Source of the DNA: Methylomonas koyamae | GTDB taxonomy: Bacteria > Pseudomonadota > Gammaproteobacteria > Methylococcales > Methylomonadaceae | Direction of reading: 5' to 3' | Assembly: GCF_006483455.1 (NCBI RefSeq) | Contig: NZ_PPPU01000028.1 | Coordinates: 1-64,000 of the forward strand | DNA length: 64,000 bases | Part shown: positions 17,383-26,398 of the stretch, piece after piece | Layout of the letters: each line of letters opens with the position of its first letter | Numbering within the stretch: position 1 is the first letter of the stretch | Made by a program: the position numbers and the translations under genes | Notes under the pieces: generated by a model | The model's input: the letters and a program-made list of their open reading frames with translations, nothing else | Told to the model about the DNA's origin: nothing | Database searches by the model: none

Positions 17383-18030
17383 TTACTTTTTGACGTTTTG
17401 GTAGAAAAAGCCTAGTTCATTGATCTCGTCTTCGCTGAGCGATTCGGCTAGCAAACGCATCCTGCTGTAGATGTCGTTACGGCGGCTACCGGTTTTAAAA
17501 GCCTTTAAGGTCGCGACCAAATATTCGGCATTTTGGCCGGCCAGGGCCGGGATATCCATTTCCTGGCCTTGACCGTTACCGCCGTGGCAAACTTCGCATG
17601 GCGGCAAAATCCGGTCGCTGCTGCCTGCCGAAACCAGCTTTTCCGCCAGTTCATAGACCATCGGGCTGCGCGATTTGAATGCCGGCGGCCGGGTAGAAAA
17701 CCACGCCGCCAAGTCGGCCGCATCCTGCTTGCTTAGCGATTTGGCCAAGCCCGACATCATCGGATTGTCGCGGCTGCCGTCGGCGTAATCGCGCAACTGC
17801 TTGTACAGGTAGGTCGGTAGCTGGCCGGCCAGCGATGGCGTGCCGGGCATCGTGCTGATGCCGTTTTCGCCGTGGCAAGCCGCACAGGTTTTGGCCAGTT
17901 CCTGGCCTTTCTGCGGGTTGCCGGCTTTGGCAAAGTTCAGCTCCGCGGCGGTCCAGGCCACTTGCGACGACGGTTGCGCCGCCAATGCGCTCGGCAACAG
18001 CAAGACTGTAGTGAGTATCAGTTTTTTCAT
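17383..18030 (-). CDS. Diheme cytochrome c (c4-like)
   Basis: 215 residues from the ATG at 18030, which follows a GGGGGG stretch and opens a signal peptide (about 1-18). Two heme sites, CAACH (49-53) and CEVCH (145-149), sit in two homologous halves, the c4/c553 arrangement. Met ligands are likely in MMSGLAKSL and SRMRLLAESL. It lies 2 nt after the oxidase subunit I gene and is the probable electron donor to that enzyme in the periplasm. Confidence 0.88.
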   Translation of the reverse strand: MKKLILTTVLLLPSALAAQPSSQVAWTAAELNFAKAGNPQKGQELAKTCAACHGENGISTMPGTPSLAGQLPTYLYKQLRDYADGSRDNPMMSGLAKSLSKQDAADLAAWFSTRPPAFKSRSPMVYELAEKLVSAGSSDRILPPCEVCHGGNGQGQEMDIPALAGQNAEYLVATLKAFKTGSRRNDIYSRMRLLAESLSEDEINELGFFYQNVKK

Positions 18031-18032
18031 GA

Positions 18033-19652
18033 TCAGACCCCCCATCTGCCTGAACCAAAGGTTTCCATCAAGAAAAATTGCAGAATCGGATAACCGAAGG
18101 CAATCAGCATGAATACGGCGATGATGGCGTTCCACAAGCCGAAGCTGTTCAGGTAGCCGGGTAATTCCTTGACGGCATGGATCGGTTCGGCGTATTCGAC
18201 CTCGCCCTTATAGCTTTCCTGGCTGGTTTGGGTTTTATACAGGATATAGATCAGCAAACCGGCCGAGCCCAGTAGAATCAGGCCGCCGAATATCATCGTC
18301 ACCTCGTACGGTTCCCAGGACAGCGTCAACAAGTTGTTGTAGTGCACGCTGTCGATCCGGCGCGGTTGGCCGAGCAGGCCCAAAATGTGCCAGGGCGTGG
18401 TCATGATGATCATGCCGATAAACCAGCTCCACAGTTGGGCGATCGCCAGCGACGGGCAATACAGCGGTTTGCCGCTCAACACCGGCCAGAAGTAATAGGC
18501 GATACCGAAGTACATGATGATGGTGGTGCCGCCGAAGATCAGATGGAAATGGCCGGAAATCCAGGCAGTGTTATGTACCATCGCGTTCATCGCGTAACTG
18601 GCGTTGATCAAGCCGCCGAAGCCGCCGAAGATCAGCATCAGTAGGCCCAGTATCAAGGCCAGAACCATCGGGTTGTTCCAGGGCAGCGCCGCGATCCAGC
18701 CGAACAGTCCTTTGCCGCCACGCAAACGGCCGGCGATTTCCAGCGAGGCAATCACGGTAAAGCCGGTAATGAAGGTCGGTAAGGTCACGACGAAGGTGCC
18801 GACCGCGTGCAGCAGTTTCCAGCCGTGGCCTTGTTCCGGGTCCATATACAGATGATGGAAGCCGATAGGCAAGCTGAATACCACCAACAGGATGAAGGCG
18901 GCGCGGGCCATTTCGTCGCTGAACAAAAAGCCGCCGGCTTGTTTCGGTACCAGACAGTAAAACGCGGTGTAGGTCGGAATCAGCCAGAAGTAGACGATAG
19001 GATGCAGGGTCCAGGCGAAAAGGGTGCGGGCCAAGCCGGCGTCGATGGTGTCGATCCAACCCAATGCCCACGGGATTAACTGGAACAACACTTCTGCAGC
19101 GACGCCGACGCTGGTCCACAACCACAGGATCGCATTGCCGGTGGTGGCGAACATCGCCAGCGGCACCGGTACGCCGGGGTTGGCCTTTTTCCATTGCATA
19201 TACATGACGATCATCGACACGCACCAGAACCAGGAGCCGACCACCAACAAGGTGGCGCCGATATAGAACAACGGGTGCGCCTTCAACGGCGGATAAAAGG
19301 TAAACAGCACCGAAGCCTGGCCAAATAGCAAGGGCAGCGCCGCCATGACCACGCCGGCCAAGGCTACGCCGAAACCGGTCCAGGCGAAGGTTTTATTCCA
19401 CACCGGCAATTTCAGCGTGCTGGTGGCGACGTAATAGCCGAAGCCCATGATGAAAAAGGTGGTCAACACAAAGCCCATCAGCACGCCGTGGGTACTGACC
19501 GAGGCGTAATAAACCTCGCGCGATTCCAGAAAGCTAAAGAAGCCGCTGCGTTCGATGACTTGATACAGGCCCATCACCGCGGCCAAGCCGAAGGCGCCGA
19601 AGGCGACCCAGAAATGGGTCAGCGCCAATTTTTTTTCTACGCTGTTATCCAT
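18033..19652 (-). CDS. Heme-copper oxidase subunit I, ba3 type
   Basis: 539 residues from the ATG at 19652, preceded by AAGGGGGAG. About 13 membrane segments. LHPIVYFWLIPTY carries the CuB His and the cross-linked Tyr in the form seen in B-family (ba3) oxidases; GFHHLYMDPE gives the next two CuB His and SGHFHLIFGG the heme ligands. The long matches to the Thermus ba3 pattern (KQAGG...MARAAF, LEIAGRLRGGKGLFGWI, LPWNNP) make type B clear. It reduces oxygen to water and pumps protons. The gene overlaps the subunit II stop by 8 nt. Confidence 0.93.
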   Translation of the reverse strand: MDNSVEKKLALTHFWVAFGAFGLAAVMGLYQVIERSGFFSFLESREVYYASVSTHGVLMGFVLTTFFIMGFGYYVATSTLKLPVWNKTFAWTGFGVALAGVVMAALPLLFGQASVLFTFYPPLKAHPLFYIGATLLVVGSWFWCVSMIVMYMQWKKANPGVPVPLAMFATTGNAILWLWTSVGVAAEVLFQLIPWALGWIDTIDAGLARTLFAWTLHPIVYFWLIPTYTAFYCLVPKQAGGFLFSDEMARAAFILLVVFSLPIGFHHLYMDPEQGHGWKLLHAVGTFVVTLPTFITGFTVIASLEIAGRLRGGKGLFGWIAALPWNNPMVLALILGLLMLIFGGFGGLINASYAMNAMVHNTAWISGHFHLIFGGTTIIMYFGIAYYFWPVLSGKPLYCPSLAIAQLWSWFIGMIIMTTPWHILGLLGQPRRIDSVHYNNLLTLSWEPYEVTMIFGGLILLGSAGLLIYILYKTQTSQESYKGEVEYAEPIHAVKELPGYLNSFGLWNAIIAVFMLIAFGYPILQFFLMETFGSGRWGV

Positions 19653-20169
19653 GGTTTGCTCCCCCTTGTTTGTTGAGCGCTTCCCATTGCGCCTTGCTGA
19701 CCACCTTGATGTTGCTCCACATATGGGCGTGGCCCATGCCGCAATATTCGTTGCACAGCAGCGGATAGTCGCCGGCATGATGCAGTTCGGTTTGGACTTG
19801 AGCGACATAACCCGGCACGATCATCGTGCTCATGTTCGTCATCGGGATGTGCACACCGTGGATCACGTCCAGACTGACCCAGCGAAAGGTGATTTTGGTT
19901 TCCGCCGGCAGGGTCAGGGTTTTCGGATAAAAGCCGTACCGTCCGGCCACCATCCGCACCGTGACGCTGCCGTCCGGGTTGATACTGGCGCCTAATTTGT
20001 CTTCGGCAAATTCTGCGGACAAATGCAGTTTTGCCGAATCGATGGTCTCCACGTTACTCGGGGCGTGGATACCGTGGACCAAGGCGGAACCCAGAATCAC
20101 CGCAACAAAAAGGCCGGCGATGCCCAAGGCAATGCCGGCCCATCTTTTTTCCAGTCGGTCGATATGCAT
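19645..20169 (-). CDS. Oxidase subunit II with CuA site, ba3 type
   Basis: 174 residues: a single N-terminal membrane segment (about 12-33) and a periplasmic cupredoxin domain. CuA ligands are His104, Cys139, Glu141, Cys143, His147 and Met150 (CNEYCGMGHAHM). The short one-helix form is that of ba3 subunit II, not the two-helix aa3 form. AGGAGG, overlapping the stop of the upstream small gene, precedes the ATG. It accepts electrons from cytochrome c, probably the c4-like protein encoded two genes on. Confidence 0.93.
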   Translation of the reverse strand: MHIDRLEKRWAGIALGIAGLFVAVILGSALVHGIHAPSNVETIDSAKLHLSAEFAEDKLGASINPDGSVTVRMVAGRYGFYPKTLTLPAETKITFRWVSLDVIHGVHIPMTNMSTMIVPGYVAQVQTELHHAGDYPLLCNEYCGMGHAHMWSNIKVVSKAQWEALNKQGGANHG

Positions 20170-20178
20170 GGCAGCCTC

Positions 20179-20331
20179 CTAGCCGATATGGCCGCGGGGC
20201 AGAAATACCCCGTAATACATCAGCAGCCACGCAATCACCATGCCGCCGCCGACGATCAACATCAAAGCCCAGGTGCCGACCGGCGAGCTCTCCAGGATTT
20301 TTTTGCGTTCTTCTTCAGTGAGATTGTTCAT
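20179..20331 (-). CDS. Small one-helix oxidase subunit (IIa-like)
   Basis: A 50-residue protein beginning MNNLTEEERKKILESSPVGT, followed by a single hydrophobic helix (about residues 20-45). GGAAGGAT stands just before the ATG, and the gene ends 9 nt before subunit II, whose ribosome binding site overlaps its stop. Position and one-helix design match subunit IIa of ba3 oxidases, which supplies the helix missing from the short subunit II. It is the first gene of the operon. Confidence 0.75.
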   Translation of the reverse strand: MNNLTEEERKKILESSPVGTWALMLIVGGGMVIAWLLMYYGVFLPRGHIG

Positions 20332-20587
20332 ATCCTTCCTTTCTTGTATGCGTTTGTGACAGGAGTTGAGTTGGCAACCAACGGCATGAACAGCACAGGC
20401 TCCGTCATTCTTGCTGATGACTTAACCAGCCGATTGCTGTGGTAATCATAACCTTAGCCCCCGTCGGATCGAAAGCGAAAATTCAATGTAATTAATTGGT
20501 TGTAATCCAAAGTTACTATCAATCTCAGTATTGGGTCCCGGTATTGGCTGCAGTATTTCGCGATGGTCGCGGTGCTTGGCTTCGGCT

Positions 20588-20596
20588 TGGTATAAT
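20588..20596 (+). promoter_or_regulatory. Extended -10 promoter of proA-nadD-rsfS
   Basis: TGGTATAAT gives a perfect TATAAT (20591-20596) with the TGn extension; no good -35 hexamer is present. The predicted start is about 30 nt before the proA ATG. The rest of the gap back to 20332 must hold the promoter of the oxidase operon, which I could not locate. Confidence 0.5.
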
Positions 20597-20630
20597 GGCC
20601 GACTTTTTCCAAATGACTGGGTTTGTCAAG

Positions 20631-21887
20631 ATGAACATCACTGACTATATGCAGCAGTTAGGGCGACAGGCCAGGCGCGCCGGCCGCGAGATCAGTAAGG
20701 CCGATAGCGGTCGTAAAAACAACGCGCTGCTGAATATCGCCGCCATGCTCGAGGCCGACAGCGGCACATTAGCCAGCGAAAACCGCAAGGATCTTGATGT
20801 CGGCCGGGCTAACGGCATGGATGCGGCCACGTTGGATAGGCTGGAACTGACGCCGGCCCGCATCGGAGCGATGGTCGAGGGTTTGAAGCAAGTCGCGGCG
20901 TTGCCGGACCCGGTAGGTGAAATTAGCAATCTCGGGTATCGGCCCAGCGGTATTCAGGTCGGCCAGATGCGAGTGCCCTTGGGCGTGATCGGCATCATCT
21001 ACGAGTCGCGGCCCAACGTTACCGTCGATGCGGCGGCCTTGTGCTTGAAATCCGGCAATGCCTGTATTTTGCGCGGCGGCTCGGAATCGATTCACTCCAA
21101 TCGGGCGATTGCCGCCTGCATCGCCAAGGGTTTGGCCGCGGCCGGCCTGCCGGAACAGGTGGTACAGGTAGTCGAAACCACCGATCGGGCCGCGGTTGGC
21201 GAATTGATCCGGCTGCAGCAATATGTTGACGTGATTGTACCGCGCGGCGGCAAGAGCCTGATCGAGCGGATCAGCGCCGAAGCGACGATCCCGGTGATCA
21301 AGCATTTGGATGGGATTTGCCACGTCTATATCGACGGTAAAGCCGACATCGACAAGGCCGTAGCGATTGCGATGAACGCCAAAACCCACCGCTATGGTGT
21401 CTGCAATGCGATGGAAACCCTGCTCGTCGCCGAGAGCATCGCTCCGGCGGTACTGCCGGTTTTGGCCGAAAAATACGCGGAGCAGGGCGTCGAATTGCGA
21501 GGTTGCCTGAAAACCTGTTCCTTAGTGAAACAGGCCGTCCGCGCCAGCGAAGCAGACTGGCATACCGAATATCTGGCGCCGATTTTGTCGATCAAGATCG
21601 TGGCCGATATCGACGAAGCGATAGACCACATCAATACCTATAGCTCGGCCCACACCGAAGCCATCGTCACAGAGGACTACACCTTGGCGCGGCGCTTTTT
21701 GCGCGAGGTGGATTCCAGCTCGGTGATGGTCAACGCCTCCACCCGCTTTGCCGACGGTTTCGAATACGGTTTGGGCGCCGAAATCGGCATCAGCACCGAC
21801 AAACTGCACGCCCGCGGACCGGTAGGATTGCACGGCCTGACGTCATTGAAATACATCGTGCTTGGCGACGGCCATATTCGCCAGTAA
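20631..21887 (+). CDS. proA: Gamma-glutamyl phosphate reductase
   Basis: 418 residues from the ATG at 20631, matching the usual length (E. coli 417); an in-frame start at 20496 would add 45 unrelated residues. Motifs: [29 protein letters not shown] (split across residues near 125-150), the catalytic Cys in [11 protein letters not shown] and [18 protein letters not shown] near the C-terminus. It is the second enzyme of proline synthesis, reducing gamma-glutamyl phosphate with NADPH. Its stop abuts the nadD start. Confidence 0.96.
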   Translation: MNITDYMQQLGRQARRAGREISKADSGRKNNALLNIAAMLEADSGTLASENRKDLDVGRANGMDAATLDRLELTPARIGAMVEGLKQVAALPDPVGEISNLGYRPSGIQVGQMRVPLGVIGIIYESRPNVTVDAAALCLKSGNACILRGGSESIHSNRAIAACIAKGLAAAGLPEQVVQVVETTDRAAVGELIRLQQYVDVIVPRGGKSLIERISAEATIPVIKHLDGICHVYIDGKADIDKAVAIAMNAKTHRYGVCNAMETLLVAESIAPAVLPVLAEKYAEQGVELRGCLKTCSLVKQAVRASEADWHTEYLAPILSIKIVADIDEAIDHINTYSSAHTEAIVTEDYTLARRFLREVDSSSVMVNASTRFADGFEYGLGAEIGISTDKLHARGPVGLHGLTSLKYIVLGDGHIRQ

Positions 21888-22523
21888 ATGATCGGCGTTT
21901 ACGGCGGCACTTTCAATCCGGTCCATTTCGGCCATTTACGCACGGCGCTGGAAGTCAAGGAGCGGTTCAAACTGCAGCGCCTGCACCTGATTCCATGCCG
22001 GCTGCCGGCCCATCGCGGCCAACCCGAGGCCGACGCCGAGATTCGGATGCAGATGCTGGCCGCCGCGGTGGCGGATACGCCTGGGTTTTACGCCGACAGG
22101 CGCGAGCTGGAGCGCGACGGGCCTTCGTATATGGTCGATACTTTGGCGGCATTGCGGAGCGAGTTAGCGGGCGATACGCCATTAGTGCTGTTCATCGGTG
22201 CCGATGCCTTTGCCGGTTTGGAGCGCTGGTACCGATGGCAGCACCTGTTCGAGTTCGCCCACATCGTCGTGATGACCAGACCCGGTTTTCAACCCGGGCC
22301 GTTACCGGTTTTTTTGCAACAGCGGGTCGTCGACGATGCCGGTGTGTTGAGCGTCGAAGCGGCCGGACGGGTGTTCTTTCAACCGGTGACGGCCTTGGCG
22401 ATTTCCGCAACTGAAATCCGTCGTTTAATCGCGGCTGGCCGCAGTCCGCAGTTTTTATTGCCTGATCGGGTTATTGCTTTGATCCGTCAGCATCAACTTT
22501 ATCAAGCAACTACTGATCAATAG
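21888..22523 (+). CDS. nadD: Nicotinate-nucleotide adenylyltransferase
   Basis: 211 residues. The nucleotidyltransferase motif GGTFNPVHFGHL is at residues 6-17 and ISATEIRRLI near the C-terminus. It adenylates nicotinate mononucleotide in NAD synthesis. The ATG follows the proA stop without a gap, so translation is probably coupled. The proA-nadD-rsfS order is common in gammaproteobacteria. Confidence 0.96.
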   Translation: MIGVYGGTFNPVHFGHLRTALEVKERFKLQRLHLIPCRLPAHRGQPEADAEIRMQMLAAAVADTPGFYADRRELERDGPSYMVDTLAALRSELAGDTPLVLFIGADAFAGLERWYRWQHLFEFAHIVVMTRPGFQPGPLPVFLQQRVVDDAGVLSVEAAGRVFFQPVTALAISATEIRRLIAAGRSPQFLLPDRVIALIRQHQLYQATTDQ

Positions 22524-22531
22524 GAATTGGA

Positions 22532-22873
22532 ATGCAATCAGAAGATTTAGTGAAACTGGTCGAAACCGAACTCGACCTCCGCAAAGGCCTGAATATCAAA
22601 ACCATCGATGTGCGGGGTAAGACCAGTATCACCGATTTTATGGTGATCGCTACCGGTACCTCATCGCGGCATGCCAAATCGTTGTGCGATTACGTGCTCG
22701 AAAAGGTGAAAGAGAGCGGGCTGCAAGCTTTGGGTATGGAAGGCGACCAAAGTTCGGATTGGATCTTGCTGGATTTGGGCGACGTGATCGTACACGTGAT
22801 GACGGGACAGGCGCGTGAACTTTATCAATTAGAGAAGTTGTGGTCGGTAGCCGGCGATGCGGCCAGGGCCTGA
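22532..22873 (+). CDS. rsfS: Ribosomal silencing factor RsfS
   Basis: 113 residues, the usual length of the RsfS (Iojap) family. Marks are TSITDFMVIATGTSSRHAKSL (split near residues 30-50) and the C-terminal WILLDLGDVIVHVM. It binds ribosomal protein L14 and blocks subunit joining in starved cells. It begins 8 nt after nadD. Confidence 0.95.
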   Translation: MQSEDLVKLVETELDLRKGLNIKTIDVRGKTSITDFMVIATGTSSRHAKSLCDYVLEKVKESGLQALGMEGDQSSDWILLDLGDVIVHVMTGQARELYQLEKLWSVAGDAARA

Positions 22874-22981
22874 CCTCGCCGGCGCGTAAGCAAATTGCTT
22901 GCCGGGTCGAGCTAAACTTTCAGGCTGATCCTAAAGAATAATTCTGCTCTGCCGATGACTCAGGCATAGAGTGGAGGGTTT

Positions 22982-23665
22982 ATGAAAGCATTGCGAATAA
23001 TCGGTTTAGCGGCATGTTTGGGATTAGCGGCGTGTACCAGCCTGAGCGGCAAGAATGCGGAGTCGGTGCAGCAGACTAAAACCTTGCGCGCCAGCGGTTT
23101 CAGCAGTTTCGACAACAGCGGTCGGCTTTCGGTCAACCAGCGTTGGTTGCAAGCGCAACAGGCGGCCAAGCTTGAGGCATTCCGCGGTTTGGCGGACCAG
23201 TTGTACCGGGAGCCGCTCGACAACGGCGATACGGTCGGCGCAAAAGTGATGCGCGATGAAACCTATCGTGTCTATCTCGATACCTATCTACGCGGCGCTG
23301 CCGCCTCGGATTACCGCACCGTAAAGGACAACTTGAAAGCAACATTGGAGTTGCAACTCAGTCCGCGGTTTTACCGGTGCATGAGTGGCGGTGCCGGTAA
23401 CGTCAATCAATGTTTGCAGGAAGAAAATAAGGTTCCGTTTACCCGATTGGGTTATAAGGAAGCGACGGTCACATCCGCCAATCTGGCTTGCGGTGTGCGT
23501 GACTGTAATGATCTGTATTACGTCAGCGGTTTCTCTAAACAACCGAACCTGCTGGACGACGTTTTGTTGGATGCCGGCTTTTACGACGCGCAAGGTATCG
23601 TCAATACCGGTGCTCGCGGATTTCTGCAATACTTTCTATTCAATGGCTTCTTTAATACGCTTTAA
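22982..23665 (+). CDS. flgP: LPP20/FlgP-like outer-membrane lipoprotein
   Basis: 227 residues with a lipoprotein signal ending in LAACTS, so Cys near residue 19 is the lipidation site. A LPP20-type core follows (QQAAKLEAFRGLADQLY...GDTVGAKVMRDETYRVYLDTYLRGA), the pattern of the FlgP family, then a Cys-containing C-terminal extension of about 100 residues. In Vibrio and relatives FlgP and FlgT help build the flagellar basal body. GGAGG precedes the ATG, and the next gene overlaps by 23 nt. No other flagellar gene is near, so the assignment rests on the two-gene pair. Confidence 0.65.
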   Translation: MKALRIIGLAACLGLAACTSLSGKNAESVQQTKTLRASGFSSFDNSGRLSVNQRWLQAQQAAKLEAFRGLADQLYREPLDNGDTVGAKVMRDETYRVYLDTYLRGAAASDYRTVKDNLKATLELQLSPRFYRCMSGGAGNVNQCLQEENKVPFTRLGYKEATVTSANLACGVRDCNDLYYVSGFSKQPNLLDDVLLDAGFYDAQGIVNTGARGFLQYFLFNGFFNTL

Positions 23666-24833
23666 CAGTCTGATTGCACCGATGTTGGCGATCCTATTGG
23701 TCGCCTGCGACGGCTCGTTGATGCGTAAATACGGCGCCGGCGACGGGGCGGTTGACGCATCGGGCCGCCAAACCACAGTGCAAGGGGCTGCGCAAATCGG
23801 CGTCGGCGGTGTCGAGGAAGCCCGGCGTGCAGCGATCGACGACGCAGTGATGCGCGCTTCTTCGCATTTGAAACGCAGCAATGCCGGGTCGGTCATCAGT
23901 GACGTCAAGGTGGTTGACGAATGGCAAGACGGCGAGGTCTACCGGGTTCAGGCCTTGGCAGTATTGTCCGAGCGTCAGCATTGTGCTTCGCCTTACCGCA
24001 AAAAGATCGTTGCTACCGGTTTTCCGATCATGAACGCCGAACAGGTGAGTAGCAGCGAAAGCCAGGATTTGTTTAGCGGTATCCCGCGCGAAATCAATAA
24101 TCGCTTAATGGAAACCGGCGATTTTATCGGCCGTAATCTGACCAACGCCGTATTGTATTCCCGCCCCGACATCGCGCCGGAAATCCTGTCGCCGACAGGC
24201 TCGGCCGAGTCGGTGATCGTTAACGTCGCCCGCCAATACAATGCCCAGTTCGTGTTGTCCGGCGTGATACGCGGGTTTCGCACCGAATCGACCGAATATG
24301 TGCGGGGTACGGGGGTGTTGGCGGAAATCAAATCCATGACCAGGGAATTTATCGGTCGACGCAGTATCGATTTCGACGTCTTCGTCCACGATGGTTTCAG
24401 CGGCGCGCTGTTATTCCAGCAGCGTTACAGTGCCTCTATCCTGGGCGACGTGTCGCTGCCGAACGGCTATAACGTCGGCAGCGAGCGTTTCAACGACACG
24501 CCGTCCGGGCATAAAATCGACGAATTGATTCAGCAGGCCAGTGCGGATTTGCATCGGCTATTCGGCTGTTACCCATTCACGACCCGCGTGCTGGAGTCGA
24601 CCCATAACCGAATCGTGATCGCGGCCGGTGCTCAGGACAAAATCAAAGCGGGAGACAAGTTGATGATATTTTCCGCTGCCGGGATTGCGCCGGATGGACG
24701 CGGAATGAGCGAGTCGATCGGAATTTTGACCGTCTCGGAAGTTAGTGCCAACACGGCGGCCGGTAGTCTGGACTCGGGGGCGACTCGGGTGGTTCGACCG
24801 GGAGACTGGGTGAAAAGTTTTGCTTCGCCGTAA
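23643..24833 (+). CDS. flgT: FlgT-like exported protein
   Basis: 396 residues from the ATG at 23643, which overlaps the upstream gene and opens a lipoprotein-like signal (LIAPMLAILLVACDG). An N-terminal domain with VEEARRAAIDDAVMRASSHLKRS, a middle domain with GFPIMN and FVLSGVIRGF, and a C-terminal domain near KIKAGDKLMIF follow the three-domain FlgT plan, as does VVRPGDWVKSF at the end. FlgT forms the H-ring of polar flagella in Vibrio. Without other flagellar genes here the function stays inferred. Confidence 0.65.
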   Translation: MASLIRFNSLIAPMLAILLVACDGSLMRKYGAGDGAVDASGRQTTVQGAAQIGVGGVEEARRAAIDDAVMRASSHLKRSNAGSVISDVKVVDEWQDGEVYRVQALAVLSERQHCASPYRKKIVATGFPIMNAEQVSSSESQDLFSGIPREINNRLMETGDFIGRNLTNAVLYSRPDIAPEILSPTGSAESVIVNVARQYNAQFVLSGVIRGFRTESTEYVRGTGVLAEIKSMTREFIGRRSIDFDVFVHDGFSGALLFQQRYSASILGDVSLPNGYNVGSERFNDTPSGHKIDELIQQASADLHRLFGCYPFTTRVLESTHNRIVIAAGAQDKIKAGDKLMIFSAAGIAPDGRGMSESIGILTVSEVSANTAAGSLDSGATRVVRPGDWVKSFASP

Positions 24834-24836
24834 GGT

Positions 24837-25325
24837 CTAAGACCTAGCCAGAAGTCGCTCAATATCCTTACTTAGCGTGGACGGCGGTATAAAAGGTGCG
24901 TAACGGCGGTGGACGGTACCGTCGCGACCAATCAAAAATTTACAAAAATTCCATTTGATCGACTGGCTGCCCAAGAAACCGGGCGCCTTAGCTTTGAGGT
25001 ATTGAAACAAGGGCTCAGCCGTGGCACCGTTAACATCAACTTTTGCAAATAGCGGAAAACTGACGCCGTAGTTTGCTTCACAAAAATCGGCTATCTCGCG
25101 GTTGGAACCCGGCTCCTGTTGGCCGAATTGATTGCACGGAAATCCCAGTATCTCGAGTCCGCGGCTTTTGTAGGTCTGGTATAACGCTTCCAAACCACGG
25201 TATTGCGGCGTAAAGCCGCAACGGCTGGCAGTATTGACCACTATCAGGACTTTGCCGCGAAATTGCTCCAGAGACACGCTTTCGCCGCGAATATTCAAGA
25301 CGGAAAATTGGTAGATATCGCTCAT
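24837..25325 (-). CDS. Glutathione peroxidase family protein
   Basis: 162 residues from the ATG complementary to 25323-25325; an upstream in-frame ATG at 25373 would add 16 residues unlike the family. The redox Cys36 is in NTASRCGFTP, followed by GFPCNQFGQQEPG and WNFCKFLI, the Gln and Trp segments of the active site. It is the Cys-type BtuE/Gpx enzyme that reduces peroxides, often with thioredoxin. It converges with the FlgT-like gene with only 3 nt between them. Confidence 0.92.
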   Translation of the reverse strand: MSDIYQFSVLNIRGESVSLEQFRGKVLIVVNTASRCGFTPQYRGLEALYQTYKSRGLEILGFPCNQFGQQEPGSNREIADFCEANYGVSFPLFAKVDVNGATAEPLFQYLKAKAPGFLGSQSIKWNFCKFLIGRDGTVHRRYAPFIPPSTLSKDIERLLARS

Positions 25326-25524
25326 AGGGGAAACTTCGCTGGTAGATGTCGGTGATTTAGTGGGCGGAGCCATGTTGGCATGATACCGGGTTTGGAAGTG
25401 TGCGGGTTTTCCGAAAATTTGCCGATGGCGGAAACGATATTTTCGTTAGTCGGTTGAGTGCGCCGCGGCGCTAACGGCGAAAGCTTACCGTTGGCCGCGG
25501 ATTTGTCAAAACAAAACCTGTCGC

Positions 25525-26109
25525 TTAAACCGATTGCAACCGTGCCAGATATTGTTGCAGCTTGTGGGCGACCATGGCCTCGTAATGCCTTTTCAGGACA
25601 GAGTCAGCCGGTTTGGCAGGTAGTTCGCTTTCAATCTCGCGAGTGATGTGTGCCAAAAAATGCCTTCTCAGGACAGAATCCTGCGGTAAGGCAGATGCGG
25701 ATGCCAATGCTGCGACCGCCGGTGTTGCTATGGCGGCGGTCTGGATGGGTGGAATATCCGAATGGGTTTCGGCCGCGGAGGCGAGCGAATGCATGGCGTC
25801 GTAATGACGGTGCAAAACCGAGTCTTCGGGCGGCTGCTCGACATATGCCGTGTCTGCTGGCTTAGCGGCGGCCGTGTTTGCCACTTCCGGCTCGGTTTTT
25901 GTAAATGTTGCCGGTTCTACGGCCGCGGTTGCTGGAGCCGTTTGCGCTTGTTGCGGCGCTGTATCAACGGTTGCCGACGTCGTCTGCGTCGCCGACGATA
26001 TTAACCCCGCCGCGGCCGCATTGTTTTTTTTGCGACGGCGGAGCAAAGCCCAGGCCAGAATGCCCAATACCAGCAGCGAAATACCCAGAATCGATAAAGT
26101 TACCAACAT
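25525..26109 (-). CDS. Membrane-anchored protein with three DSVLxRHY repeats
   Basis: 194 residues from the ATG at 26109, with GGAGG just upstream. A membrane helix (about 3-23) is followed by a basic stop (RRRKK), an Ala/Thr/Pro-rich linker, and three copies of a short motif: EDSVLHRHY (95-103), QDSVLRRHF (143-151) and ADSVLKRHY (168-176). The last two are followed by short helical stretches. I recognise no family. The anchored, spaced short motifs look like a docking platform for a partner with repeated or multimeric binding, but this is a guess. Confidence 0.75.
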   Translation of the reverse strand: MLVTLSILGISLLVLGILAWALLRRRKKNNAAAAGLISSATQTTSATVDTAPQQAQTAPATAAVEPATFTKTEPEVANTAAAKPADTAYVEQPPEDSVLHRHYDAMHSLASAAETHSDIPPIQTAAIATPAVAALASASALPQDSVLRRHFLAHITREIESELPAKPADSVLKRHYEAMVAHKLQQYLARLQSV

Positions 26110-26398
26110 GACGGTCCTCCTTTGAAAGAGTGTTGTTATTTTCCCAGCCGACCCGGCGTCCACTTTGGGCAGCTTTGATTTTTATAATGGCCGCCAAGCC
26201 TCCTTCAGCGACCGGATAACCTTCGGCGTCGCGACAAAACCCGCGGTGCTGTGACGGTTACCTGGTTCGACTTATAACATAATTCGTTGAAATTGTTGAC
26301 TTTGGCCTGGTTTTTTCCGGCTTGGTGATGTGGTCGCGTTTATCGGCGGCTGGGTCCGGTACAATATGCGCCTCTTTTCTGTATTTCCTGATGTATTG

